From Paenibacillus ginsengarvi (GTDB lineage Bacteria > Bacillota > Bacilli > Paenibacillales > NBRC-103111), in the NCBI RefSeq assembly GCF_003626695.1, contig NZ_RBAH01000018.1:70363-134362 (forward strand): 64,000 nucleotides of DNA. Direction: 5' to 3'. The translations under genes were made by a program, and so were the position numbers. Each line of letters opens with the position of its first letter. The first letter of the stretch is position 1. Positions 10,001-18,421 of the stretch are shown one piece after another. The notes below the pieces were generated by a model. The model saw only the letters and a program-made list of their open reading frames with translations. It was not told where the DNA came from and ran no database searches.

Positions 10001-12437
10001 ATTCACCTTTGAACTTCCCGCCAATGTACCGAATGGATTTACACAAATGACGGTTATTCCGAGTTCTGACGCTCAAAGGGTGGATAAAACCAAAACAGGG
10101 GAAAACTTCTCAGGTAAGAGACAGTTTGATATGCTGATCTCCAATACGCCGTACCTAATTGTAAATAATATTTATAACGGTATGGTTGTAAAAACGCCAA
10201 GCACCCAAATCGTATGCGAGCAAGGGGGACTTGTCGGCAGCTGTGTATCCGGTCGGATAGTTAATGTTCCGAATATAAGCAGTGATTTGGCACGACCGGA
10301 TCGGATTGAAGTAACGCTAAACGGCATACCTAATACTTCAATTAATATTGCAGCTGACAAGACTTTTACGTTATCCGTTTCCGATTTGCGCGAAGGCAAG
10401 AACACATTAATTTTTAAAATTTATATTAATTCGATTCTCGTCACGACTGCATCTTACGAAATATTCGTATTCAGCACGGATGCGCCGGAGTTTATTTCGG
10501 TAAATCCTGTGGAAACATCCGATGTGAAAAAGTTCATAGCGGCGACCAAGCCGGATACGTACGCGACCAGTGAAACGGCAGTTTCGTTCTCCGGGCAATT
10601 TGCCAATGCTTCCGAAATCAAGCTGACGGTGCGTACGAAGGATGCAAACGGAGTACCGGTTGTGAAGTCTGATCGTCGCTATGGCGGCAATTACGGAAAC
10701 CTTGATCCGCAAGTCAACAATCCTTATTATTTTAGCACCATCAATCAGGGGCAGTTCCGAACAAATCTTATACCGCTTCAGGCAACGGGAGATACCATCT
10801 TCGAGTTTTCGATTACGAACGCGTCGGGCATTACGGTGACTAAGGTTATCACGATAAACAGAGAGCCGCTTCCTTATATCATTAAGTCTCCGAAGCTGAT
10901 TAAGAACGAAAAACACGAAGACCAAGCGAATATCAATAGCAATTATATTGAAATTGAGATCGAAGCCGAAAATGCAACCTCGGTACTGTTCGGCAAGGAA
11001 GAAGCTGTGATACGCGAGGTAACGGAAAACGGCATCAAGAAAAATCATTTCTTCTATGAAGTAACCGGATTAAAAGCAGGAAAAAATACGGTGAAATTTA
11101 CTGTAGTTCGTGGCAATAATATCAAGACGAATGGCAGCTTCGTACTGTACAACTCAGATACGGCCATAGAAGGCGCACAATACAAAGCGCCTCTGCAGTC
11201 GACTACAACGGTATTTGACGGCCAGCTCACGCTTAAATTCCCGAAAGGGACCAACTTTATGCGTAACGAGCCGGGTGCGATTAATCAATATTTGACTTCG
11301 GATCGTAAAATTTTGTACGGTATCGCAAGCAAATCAGACGGACGCGTAGATAAAATCAAGCATCCTTCCGCTTCGGATGGCCAGATCGGAAACGGCAATC
11401 CGTATATCGACGGAGTAGGGAAGTTGATGCTCACGGAAACCACGGGACGGTTCCGTTCTGCGAGCAATTTGTTCTGGGTCGATGCCGGGACGATCAAGAA
11501 AAATGAGCCGGATATGATTAAAGCGTTGAACGGAAGCGGACGGCTGCCTTACGACAAGGAAGAGTTCTATCTTCGCACGAAGGAAGACTTGGTCGTAACG
11601 ACGGACCGCGGAACGCTTACCTTAAAGTACGATTCCAGTATTCGGGACGATGCTTGGAAGTATTTGAGCGTTTATCATTTTGATATTTACGAAGACTATA
11701 CGGGTATCGTTCAAGGCAGATGGAGAAACCTTGGCGGCGTCGTAGACACCGGCAAAAATACGATTACGGTTCCATTCGATACGTTCGGGTATTACCAGGT
11801 CGTATATATGGATAAGAGCTTTGACGACGTAACCGGACATCCTTGGGCGCGTAACGACCTCGATATTTTGTATTCGAAGGGGTACATGCTCAATAAGGAG
11901 AGCTCGAGCTTTGTGCCGAACGAATCGATCAAACGCGGAGAATTCGCGACGATGCTCGTGAAAATTTTCGACTTGCCGCTGAACTATACCGAGGTGCCGA
12001 CGTTTACTGACGTGCAGCGGGTTAATTTGCTCACCAGACTGTATGACTACAAGTATATTGAGACGGCTGCCAAGGCAGGTATTGTGCGCGGTGCCGCCGG
12101 CGGGCGATTTATGCCGGATAGCGATATCACCAGACAGGATGCCGCCATTATGATCGCCAGAGCCGCGGATCTGAAACTGTCGTCCGATTCGAACATCGAC
12201 AAAGTATCGGCCAGTCTGCAAAAGACGTTTACCGACGGAGACAAAATCGATATTTATGCAAGGACTGCTGTTGAAGCTGTTTCCAAAGCCGGTCTGATCG
12301 AAGGAAAAGAAAACGTGTTGTTGCAAGGCCAGACTAAGGCGACGGTTCGTTTCGATCCGCTCGAGACATTCACAAGAGCCGAGGCTGCGGCGGTAGCGAT
12401 CCGGGTTCTGAAAAACCAAAAGAAAATTCCAAAATAA
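7068..12437 (+). CDS. Giant secreted surface protein with C-terminal SLH domains
   Basis: A 1789-residue exported protein expected to be held at the cell surface by SLH domains binding pyruvylated wall polymer. Start is TTG 7068 behind GAGGAGGAAG. The signal peptide is about 31 residues and ends SANA/A. The body is beta-rich with repeated Ig-like and IPT/TIG-like units; the clearest contain IYVSGTNLG, ITIQGDGML and ITGNNLGRD. Three SLH domains close the protein at about 1586-1640, 1645-1705 and 1721-1785, the last two with ITRQDAAIMIARA and FTRAEAAAVAIRV. It follows tagO after a terminator and precedes the S-layer gene. A structural or adhesive role is inference; no catalytic motif is seen. 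Confidence 0.85.
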   Translation: MRNNLRKWTSVALIMAILMSLLPAMSANAATARITIKELFTSDTQPADDSMIPRYTSNPVNISATIENISDTQLGELYYEITNMTTTKTPVVEKTNKAQKTGQFDIVFKNVLLTEGLNKIVVKLGDTSVISSAPGWVYFTPTTTLTTFNINGQPFQDGKMYPENPGQSTVLNISGTAPNATEVKAYTEGNPNPINAYLNSGEFFFIADDVNNTQSTANLRLRAGDNPLTIMSVNNTKTYQMSKNLIYNNGLPFAFNAKITELPLSSPPTTKDLIKNPTVTTPKVNISALLKDDLTTLGDLQYNFVDVFVGGQKFGPYNLSGAAAAPRTTSMYPNIVYEGHSPTRIFVSGQALSNSVLLTLTDKNDALVGVLEDKGPVAVNASQTAAVYAIPEGTFIKDNGPYKVSLRAGTVASKSPILHTEPFSIAVNKSTDPLPKITNSTIPSIKVGQSPVPQPSFVVTGTGLSEADFTITYTDLSGKPAGQSAATKISGDTSNMTLGFAGPTATVDGLYKYKIAYKSVPLAEQEFQIDKKDPILPTATFGGTIGVTKTPSPTTIYVSGTNLGTSASDYRNVKLVNVNDSSDFVLVNVFEARENALLLQPLSNLDPLNPVYGQTKFTAGATYKLEFEKQLRYPDGTLANWTNPISTVTNGVYVSQATSSASIQSVSIPQVTLAEVSTASITIQGDGMLDALKLSAIVMNEDGSNQRSAKVSSVSQDGKTAIVDFSTIAGLTAGNYLLKLAYNSGTLVTLGQYPFTIADPSPTGFTTSGSTMTITGNNLGRDISKLKLRFAAEDNPSYIMEAMATQVVSGRTATFNKPVDLSNGTYTVSLLYNDTIVGNAFTYSVSAAPTQLSEASEWSQPGRYKVFNFSADVDIPSDRTQLVQFKFYNSNADDIPVTAYTFNYVNPDLPYVESVDNMSESNVNNISELPRTFRALASAQTEKLNVYLGEYTSNSEVYLTAGWNGSSKDTINGVEYRVFTFELPANVPNGFTQMTVIPSSDAQRVDKTKTGENFSGKRQFDMLISNTPYLIVNNIYNGMVVKTPSTQIVCEQGGLVGSCVSGRIVNVPNISSDLARPDRIEVTLNGIPNTSINIAADKTFTLSVSDLREGKNTLIFKIYINSILVTTASYEIFVFSTDAPEFISVNPVETSDVKKFIAATKPDTYATSETAVSFSGQFANASEIKLTVRTKDANGVPVVKSDRRYGGNYGNLDPQVNNPYYFSTINQGQFRTNLIPLQATGDTIFEFSITNASGITVTKVITINREPLPYIIKSPKLIKNEKHEDQANINSNYIEIEIEAENATSVLFGKEEAVIREVTENGIKKNHFFYEVTGLKAGKNTVKFTVVRGNNIKTNGSFVLYNSDTAIEGAQYKAPLQSTTTVFDGQLTLKFPKGTNFMRNEPGAINQYLTSDRKILYGIASKSDGRVDKIKHPSASDGQIGNGNPYIDGVGKLMLTETTGRFRSASNLFWVDAGTIKKNEPDMIKALNGSGRLPYDKEEFYLRTKEDLVVTTDRGTLTLKYDSSIRDDAWKYLSVYHFDIYEDYTGIVQGRWRNLGGVVDTGKNTITVPFDTFGYYQVVYMDKSFDDVTGHPWARNDLDILYSKGYMLNKESSSFVPNESIKRGEFATMLVKIFDLPLNYTEVPTFTDVQRVNLLTRLYDYKYIETAAKAGIVRGAAGGRFMPDSDITRQDAAIMIARAADLKLSSDSNIDKVSASLQKTFTDGDKIDIYARTAVEAVSKAGLIEGKENVLLQGQTKATVRFDPLETFTRAEAAAVAIRVLKNQKKIPK

Positions 12438-12451
12438 TACTGTCTTTATGT

Positions 12452-12480
12452 TGCTGTCGGCTTAGGCCGGCAGCATTTTT
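12452..12480 (+). terminator. Intrinsic terminator after the giant SLH-protein gene
   Basis: TGCTGTCGGC (12452-12461), loop TTAG, GCCGGCAGCA (12466-12475) with one wobble pair, then five T. Confidence 0.85.
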
Positions 12481-12631
12481 GCGTTTTATTCATCAGGGTC
12501 ATCAATGGAAAATACTTCGTAATGACGAATGTGATGGATGCAGGTATACTGAGTTTGTAGCAAAACGCTATACGGTCTGATATACGAAATGTAAGAAGAC
12601 CTTCATTCTGAGGCTGAGCGCAGACATAGAA

Positions 12632-12665
12632 AACTTTTTTCGAAAAGTCGCAACTTTTTTCGAAA
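12632..12665 (+). repeat. 14-base direct repeats upstream of the S-layer promoter
   Basis: AACTTTTTTCGAAA occurs at 12632-12645 and again at 12652-12665, starting exactly 20 bases apart, about two helical turns. The placement is typical of a regulator binding as tandem units. Confidence 0.6.
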
Positions 12666-12730
12666 CGCTGCGTTTAATTAGTTGAGTTAGCAAACAGCGC
12701 ACAACAAGAACATAAGAAAGCTAGTCGCTG

Positions 12731-12783
12731 TGGTACTTTTTCACAAATTATTGCTTTACGCTGTGAAAGTACCATTGTATAAT
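12731..12783 (+). promoter_or_regulatory. S-layer gene promoter embedded in an inverted repeat
   Basis: TATAAT at 12778-12783 with TTTACG at 12755-12760, 17-base spacing. Flanking it, TGGTACTTTTTCACA (12731-12745) and TGTGAAAGTACCA (12762-12774) form an inverted repeat that covers the -35 element and the spacer. A weaker promoter (TTGTAG 12555 / TGATAT 12578) is possible further upstream. Confidence 0.55.
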
Positions 12784-12822
12784 GTTATAGTGGCTAGTCT
12801 TCTATTTCGACAGTTTACTAGT

Positions 12823-12844
12823 TTCTGTGACACAAGTTACAGAG
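12823..12844 (+). promoter_or_regulatory. 5' leader hairpin of the S-layer mRNA
   Basis: CTGTGAC (12825-12831), loop ACAA, GTTACAG (12836-12842), extended by one more pair and a wobble. It lies about 30 bases before the first ribosome site. Stabilising hairpins of this kind are known in long-lived S-layer transcripts; that role here is inferred. Confidence 0.5.
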
Positions 12845-12893
12845 TCCTTATAAGAAGTGGCGCTCAAACTCTGGAAAGGAGGTGAATTGGCCG

Positions 12894-15800
12894 ATGAGTA
12901 ACAAGAGCTTCCCATCAAAACTAAACACTCAAACATCGTATGATGATAATCGAGGAGGAGAAAAAAAGGTTATGAAAAAAAGTTTGTCTGTACTCGTAGC
13001 AACAGCTATGGTGTCGTCCGTATTCGCATCCGTTGCATTTGCAGCTGATACAACTTTGACGACTCAACAAAAATTGGATGCCTTGATCGCAGCTGGCATC
13101 TTCGATAAAGACGGAACAGGTAACGGATCCGAACTGGATGCCAACATGTCCCGTGAGCAATTGGCTAAAATCCTTGCTAAACTGAAAGACCTGAAAGAAG
13201 TTTCCGGTACTAGCTACACGGACGTTGCTGCTGACCGCTGGTCCGCTGGTTTCATCCAAGCAGTATCGAAAGCGACTCCTGTCTTGATGGATGGCGTAGC
13301 TGACGGCGTATTCAATCCGTCCGGCGAAGTTACTCTTGAGCAACTTGCTACTGTAGCAGTTCGCGCATTGGGCTTGCAACCGAACAACAGCGGTGCGGTT
13401 AAAGGTAACGTATCTAGCTGGGCTAAAGGTTATGTTGCAACTGCAATCGCTAACGGCCTCCTGAGCGAGAAAGCAGACTTCACGAAGTCCGCAATCCGTT
13501 CCGAACTGGTAGAAGCTACTTATGGCGCGAAAGAAGCAATCGAAAAAGCTAATGTTCCTGCTCAAGTTTCGGTTAAAGAAGTTAAAGCGACTGGTGTTAA
13601 AACCGTAACGGTTGCACTTGATCGTGATGTTGACACTTCTAAAGCGACTGTAACGCTGAAAAAAGGTTCGACTGCCATTACAACTACTACGAAGTGGTCT
13701 GCCGACAAGAAAACAGCTACTTTGACGCTGACTGAGACTACTCTCAAAGCTGGTGAATATACTGTAACTCTTGGTGGTTTGGATGCATCCGCAATCAAAA
13801 CTGCTGAAGGCAAATTCACTGCAGAAGACGAAAAAGTACAAAAGATCGACTTCGTTAATGCAAACGACACGATTGCTTACGCTAAAAATACGGTTGTAAA
13901 AATCAAAGCATCGAACCAATATGGTGAAAATGCTTCGTCCTCGGCTGGTAACTACAATGTATACGGCGCAACTAAGCTGACCAAAGATGCTGAAGGTTAC
14001 TTGTTGGCGACTGTAGACACAACTACTCAATCGCAAGGCGTTGGCATCGTAACTCTTACGATTATCAATAACGACAGCCACGTATCGGCTACAAAAAACT
14101 TCAAAGTTGGAACTGCACCGATTCTTTCCAAATTGGAACTTGGCGATCCTCAGTACTCCAACGGTACTGCAGTTACTGGCAGCGGCGACAATGTTAAGTT
14201 CACTTTGAACCTGTATGACCAATACGGCGGTTCGATGGGATACGACGCATTGAACATCGGCAGCACGGGTGAGTTGAAGCCAACTGTAATTTGGAACACT
14301 TATCTTGAGGGTGTAAACTATGCAACTGAAGATAATGGCAATAATGTTCCGATTTTGAAAATCAATTTGACAAAAAATGTTGACAAAGACGGCGATTACA
14401 CGTTTACGGTAATTAACCAAGCGGCATCTGCTAGCGGTAAAATTACGGTTAAGTCCGCTAAAGTCGCTACTAAAGTCGAAATCGGCGCACCAGAAGGTGA
14501 CGTAATTGCCGCTGGCGACAAGAACGTATACGTTCCGATTATTGCTTATGACGCAGCAGGTAATGTATTGAGTGCTTCAGATCTTGTTAGCGATGAAAAC
14601 CTGAAGCGTATCATGGTTTCCAGCAATGCAAGCACTTCGACGCAACTCGTTGCATCGGGCGAAAATAAAGGTAAAGTTTTGCTGGATAATGTTCCGGGAA
14701 GCAAGAACAGCGCTGTTTCCTTGAATGTGTTCATTGCTACGGCTAATGTTCAAAGCAACGCTTCGAAAACATTCACGGTTCAACAAGCCCGTATTCCGGA
14801 CTTCATTAAAGAAGTAACTGTTCCAGGCAAACAACTTGCCCCAGGCGGTTCGACTGCATTCAAATATGCTATCTATGACCAATATGGCAAAGTAATGGAT
14901 ACTGTTAACCAAGTTGACTCGCAAGGAAATATTTCCGCTAGCGGTTCGACATTTAAAGTAACAGTTACGGCAAACACTTATGATGCAAATGGCAATCTGG
15001 TAACTGGTATTACTAAAGGTAATAAAGTTGAAACCTTGCCAAACGCTCTTGCTTATGTAACTACTGATGCTGATTCTGCTGATTCTAACGTAGTACAGTT
15101 TGACAGTACTGCAAAAGAATTTGGTCCAGACGTAAAAACTGGTTTTGGCGGTTCTACTTACAGATTTGCTGCTAAGAATACTGATGCTGCAAAAGGTTAT
15201 AAAGTAGAATTGACAGTAAAACTGTGGAAAGACAGCACGGAACTCAGCAAAGTTGTAAGATCGGTAACTGTAGCAAACGTTACATCGTCTGACATGACTT
15301 ACAGCTTGAATGCCGTAGCAGCTCTTTACAATGCAAAAGACCAAAACAACTATTCTGTAACTGATGCTGTTTATAATAAAACCAGCGCAGGGGTAGAAGA
15401 GAAGTTCGAAAGAAAAGATCAAATCGTAGCAACCAGCAAATTTGGCCGTGAAGTAGTGGTTTCGGCTAAAAATGCAGCTGGTGAAACGGTCGGAATTCCG
15501 AAACAAATCATCTCGATCCAACCTACTGATTCGAGCATCGTTAACACTTTGGTTGTTCCTCAAGCTAACGGAAACTCCAAAGCATACGTTATCGGTGTAA
15601 AACCTGGTACAACAACTGTAACGGTTAGCTTCTTGGCACCGGACGGTTCAACTAAAACTTTGGATACTAGCGTAACCGTTAAAGGCGATGCTATGAATGT
15701 AACTAAAGTATCTTGGGATGCTAAAGCTTACAATGATAAGCTCACCTTCAATGCCTTCATCAACGCTAACATCGTTGATAACTACAATGTAACGTTTGAA

Positions 15801-16025
15801 GATGCAACTGCTCAAAAATACAACTACCTGTTGGGTGCAACGTTTGGTATTTCGAACGTATCTGGCGGTACTGCAAAAGTTGACCAATATGGCAACGTTA
15901 CTGCTACACCTACAGTAGCTGGCGGCACAGTTGTTTTTGACCTTTCGGTTAATGCTGCAGGTAAATCGGCAACTACTACGATTTACGCTAACGCTGCTAC
16001 AACTACTCGCTCGGAACACAAGTAA
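12894..16025 (+). CDS. Main S-layer protein with N-terminal SLH domains
   Basis: Secreted lattice protein. From ATG 12972 it has a classic signal peptide (MKKSLSVLVATAMVSS... ending AFA/A), then SLH domains at roughly 30-75, 85-140 and 150-200 (the first divergent; the second has YTDVAADRWSAGFIQAV and GVFNPSGEVTLEQLA), then about 800 residues of Ig-like beta domains. I see no cysteine, as usual for S-layer proteins. There are two in-frame starts: ATG 12894 lies 8 bases after the ideal ribosome site AAAGGAGGTGA, and ATG 12972 lies 11 bases after GAGGAGGAG. The first adds a 26-residue hydrophilic extension before the signal peptide (1043 versus 1017 residues). Codon use is narrow (GCT, AAA, ACT-rich), consistent with very high expression. 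SLH domains should bind the CsaB-modified polymer. Confidence 0.9.
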   Translation: MSNKSFPSKLNTQTSYDDNRGGEKKVMKKSLSVLVATAMVSSVFASVAFAADTTLTTQQKLDALIAAGIFDKDGTGNGSELDANMSREQLAKILAKLKDLKEVSGTSYTDVAADRWSAGFIQAVSKATPVLMDGVADGVFNPSGEVTLEQLATVAVRALGLQPNNSGAVKGNVSSWAKGYVATAIANGLLSEKADFTKSAIRSELVEATYGAKEAIEKANVPAQVSVKEVKATGVKTVTVALDRDVDTSKATVTLKKGSTAITTTTKWSADKKTATLTLTETTLKAGEYTVTLGGLDASAIKTAEGKFTAEDEKVQKIDFVNANDTIAYAKNTVVKIKASNQYGENASSSAGNYNVYGATKLTKDAEGYLLATVDTTTQSQGVGIVTLTIINNDSHVSATKNFKVGTAPILSKLELGDPQYSNGTAVTGSGDNVKFTLNLYDQYGGSMGYDALNIGSTGELKPTVIWNTYLEGVNYATEDNGNNVPILKINLTKNVDKDGDYTFTVINQAASASGKITVKSAKVATKVEIGAPEGDVIAAGDKNVYVPIIAYDAAGNVLSASDLVSDENLKRIMVSSNASTSTQLVASGENKGKVLLDNVPGSKNSAVSLNVFIATANVQSNASKTFTVQQARIPDFIKEVTVPGKQLAPGGSTAFKYAIYDQYGKVMDTVNQVDSQGNISASGSTFKVTVTANTYDANGNLVTGITKGNKVETLPNALAYVTTDADSADSNVVQFDSTAKEFGPDVKTGFGGSTYRFAAKNTDAAKGYKVELTVKLWKDSTELSKVVRSVTVANVTSSDMTYSLNAVAALYNAKDQNNYSVTDAVYNKTSAGVEEKFERKDQIVATSKFGREVVVSAKNAAGETVGIPKQIISIQPTDSSIVNTLVVPQANGNSKAYVIGVKPGTTTVTVSFLAPDGSTKTLDTSVTVKGDAMNVTKVSWDAKAYNDKLTFNAFINANIVDNYNVTFEDATAQKYNYLLGATFGISNVSGGTAKVDQYGNVTATPTVAGGTVVFDLSVNAAGKSATTTIYANAATTTRSEHK

Positions 16026-16042
16026 TCATAAAATTTTTACCG

Positions 16043-16077
16043 AAAAAGAAGACCCGAAAAGGTCTTCTTTTTCTTTT
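16043..16077 (+). terminator. Strong intrinsic terminator after the S-layer gene
   Basis: AAAAAGAAGACC (16043-16054), loop CGAAAA, GGTCTTCTTTTT and further T-rich sequence. The A/T extension of the stem makes it usable in both directions. Confidence 0.9.
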
Positions 16078-16159
16078 TATATAACTATTTTTTAATCTAA
16101 ACGAAACAATTTTCACATTTATTCGTCTATTACTTTAGTAGAGTTAAAGGAGGCCTTTT

Positions 16160-18328
16160 ATGACAAAGAAATCCAAGTTCAAGCGGCTAACGATGCACTC
16201 CGTACTGGCATTATCGCTAATGGCGAGTGCTGCGCCGATGTATACATATGCAGATGGAGTTCAGGCTGAAGCAGAAAATGTATTCGATATCCCTTCTATA
16301 GGCTCTGTGTGGGTCAATAATAGCAGTTATTTTGAAATAAAGAATGTAAGACTAACCCCGGGATCGGATTCCAATCTGGTCACGTTTGCAATTAAAATCG
16401 TAAATGGCAGTTCAAGTGACATTCAATTTATCGATTATTGGATTAAATTGCAGACTACGGCAGGTGCTAAATTCACTGTTAATGTCATTCCGCAAGACAA
16501 GGACAAAAATTTGATTCCGGCAGGCGGCTCGCAAGAAATCCAATTTTATGCAAGTGTAACTCCAACCTCAAAATTATCGGACTTGGAATTCAATGTAATC
16601 AAATGGGATTTTTCGGCTACAGATTATCAAAAAGTACTTGGTTCCTTAAGAGCATCTGATGAATACAGTACGGTCGCACCTGCCGGTGCAAAAGCTAATT
16701 TCAAGATCGCCAAAACAACCATCCAAGGATACATCAAAAAAGCTACAACGAGCAGTAATGAAGAGAACTATTTACCGTCTGTACTACTTGAACTTCAAAA
16801 TACAGATTCGAGAAGCCTAAAACTCCCGGCACTGAAGTTTATGCTGCGGACAGCAGATGGGCTAACCTATCCTTTACAAGCAACTGGCGTTGGCGACAAC
16901 ACCACGATCGACCCACTGATGAAAAAGGAGATCGCACTAAGCGGCAAGCTTCCTCGTTCTATACAAAATGAAGGTTGGCAGTTGGTTATTACTGAAGTAA
17001 CCAGTACCGGAGAAGATTCAAATATTAATGCAGCCATAGTTGAATTTGCTCTTCCCAAATCTCAAGGAGATCAAACTTCCACGGAGAAAGAACAATCTTT
17101 CTCCAATAAAGACGGCGCTTATGTAACCAAGTTAGAATCGATTCAAAGAATGCCATGGGAAGACGAAGATATTATTTCGGCTATGATTTCCTTAAAAACG
17201 AGTGAAAATAAGTCGATGCCGATACCTAATTTAGTCGGATATATTAAACTCGATGACTCCGTCAAAGTAGATGTTAAAGTGATACAAACCGATAATGTAA
17301 TTGGTCTTCAGCCTGGGAAAGAAGTACGGTTGCAGTTGTTGGGCAAAATTCCATACACTTATGATTTTTCAGAGTTGACGATTTACCTTCAAGAAAAGGA
17401 AGGTACCACCACAGGTACTGGTAGTTCAAGCGGAAGCACCGGGGGAACCGTAACTGATCTAGTTCAGTTTAAAGTTAACTCTGAGATGGATAATCTCCCA
17501 TTGGTTAATCCGAAAGAACATTTCAAAATAGGAGGTGTAGGACGGAGCGGAGATTATACAATCCAATCTGTTAACACATTCCCAGGAAAAAGTTCGGATA
17601 TTGTAACCGCTCAGGTAGAAGTTGAAAATTTAGAAAAACGTGCGAACGAACTTTCTAAATTGGTGGCACACTTTAAAGGTTCCGACGGAACGATCTACCC
17701 GGCAGCTATTTCGGATATCAAATCAAAAATAAGTCCTTCTGGTAAAGCGTTGCTTTTTATATCGGCTAGAGTAGCCAGCAATAAATCGAGTGATATTACC
17801 CAGTTGATTTTGGGTGAGGGAATTACGGAAGGGAAGTTTACGCAAGTAGACGGTAAGCCGGACTCTTACGTCAATGCTGTTTCTTTCTTCCTGCCAAGCG
17901 AACAAAAAGAGGCGCTGAGTGCTGTAAAAGAAATCAATCTATTCCCTTATAACTTGAAAGTGAATAAAGTTGCAACAGCTGTAGACCAACAAAAAATAAC
18001 ATTAAAATTTAATTATGAGCTCGAAAAAGATGCACAATATGAAGTGAATTCCGAAGATTATAAGTTGGTTGTTGAATTGGCTGACGCTGATGGCAAAGCA
18101 ACTATGAGCTGGCCGTTAAATGTCGAGAAAACAAAAGATGGCGCTACGGATGGTAAAGACACTCTTCGCATCGGTAAGGAAACTATAGAATTAACGAAAA
18201 ACGATGAAAACTTCATCTTTAAAGTAACCTACTTAAAAAAGTACAAATTGAACATTTATCATCAATACCAAGGCGAAAAGAAATTAATCGCCAGTCAAGA
18301 CTTTGATTGGTTCATCGTATCCGACTGA
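16160..18328 (+). CDS. Secreted protein with five divergent beta-sandwich repeats, unknown function
   Basis: I do not recognise this 722-residue protein. It starts at ATG 16160 behind AAAGGAGG and has a signal peptide of about 31 residues (hydrophobic SVLALSLMASAAPMYTYA). The mature part reads as five copies of a unit of about 110-140 residues, starting near 45, 178, 315, 463 and 596. Each has an opening strand such as IKNVRLTPGS, VTKLESIQRM or IQSVNTFPGK, a V-x-N turn, a central pair such as DGLTYPLQ or DGTIYPAA, and a late P-G/P-S-x-K/E turn before another strand. A Gly/Ser/Thr linker near 415-430 separates repeats three and four. No SLH domain, LPXTG or catalytic motif is visible. It directly follows the S-layer gene; an envelope-associated role is plausible but unproven. 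Confidence 0.7.
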   Translation: MTKKSKFKRLTMHSVLALSLMASAAPMYTYADGVQAEAENVFDIPSIGSVWVNNSSYFEIKNVRLTPGSDSNLVTFAIKIVNGSSSDIQFIDYWIKLQTTAGAKFTVNVIPQDKDKNLIPAGGSQEIQFYASVTPTSKLSDLEFNVIKWDFSATDYQKVLGSLRASDEYSTVAPAGAKANFKIAKTTIQGYIKKATTSSNEENYLPSVLLELQNTDSRSLKLPALKFMLRTADGLTYPLQATGVGDNTTIDPLMKKEIALSGKLPRSIQNEGWQLVITEVTSTGEDSNINAAIVEFALPKSQGDQTSTEKEQSFSNKDGAYVTKLESIQRMPWEDEDIISAMISLKTSENKSMPIPNLVGYIKLDDSVKVDVKVIQTDNVIGLQPGKEVRLQLLGKIPYTYDFSELTIYLQEKEGTTTGTGSSSGSTGGTVTDLVQFKVNSEMDNLPLVNPKEHFKIGGVGRSGDYTIQSVNTFPGKSSDIVTAQVEVENLEKRANELSKLVAHFKGSDGTIYPAAISDIKSKISPSGKALLFISARVASNKSSDITQLILGEGITEGKFTQVDGKPDSYVNAVSFFLPSEQKEALSAVKEINLFPYNLKVNKVATAVDQQKITLKFNYELEKDAQYEVNSEDYKLVVELADADGKATMSWPLNVEKTKDGATDGKDTLRIGKETIELTKNDENFIFKVTYLKKYKLNIYHQYQGEKKLIASQDFDWFIVSD

Positions 18329-18339
18329 TCCACCTTCTG

Positions 18340-18383
18340 AGTCCTTTCGATCATTTTCCAAATGTCGAAAGGATTCTTTTTTT
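18340..18383 (+). terminator. Long intrinsic terminator after the five-repeat protein gene
   Basis: TCCTTTCGA pairs with TCGAAAGGA, and within it CATTT pairs with AAATG around a short loop; seven T follow. An ATG at 18362 lies inside this stem, which argues against it being the start of the next gene. Confidence 0.88.
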
Positions 18384-18421
18384 CATGCGTCGAATGTAAC
18401 CATAGTCAGGAGGCGAACCAA

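Noticed and set aside
12921..14420. 499-codon antisense frame within the S-layer gene
   Set aside because: An artefact of strong codon bias on the coding strand; its translation is Cys/Ser/Arg-rich without motifs.
18362..18421. Upstream ATG start for the coiled-coil protein
   Set aside because: It lies inside the stem of a strong terminator, and TTG 18422 has a far better ribosome site.
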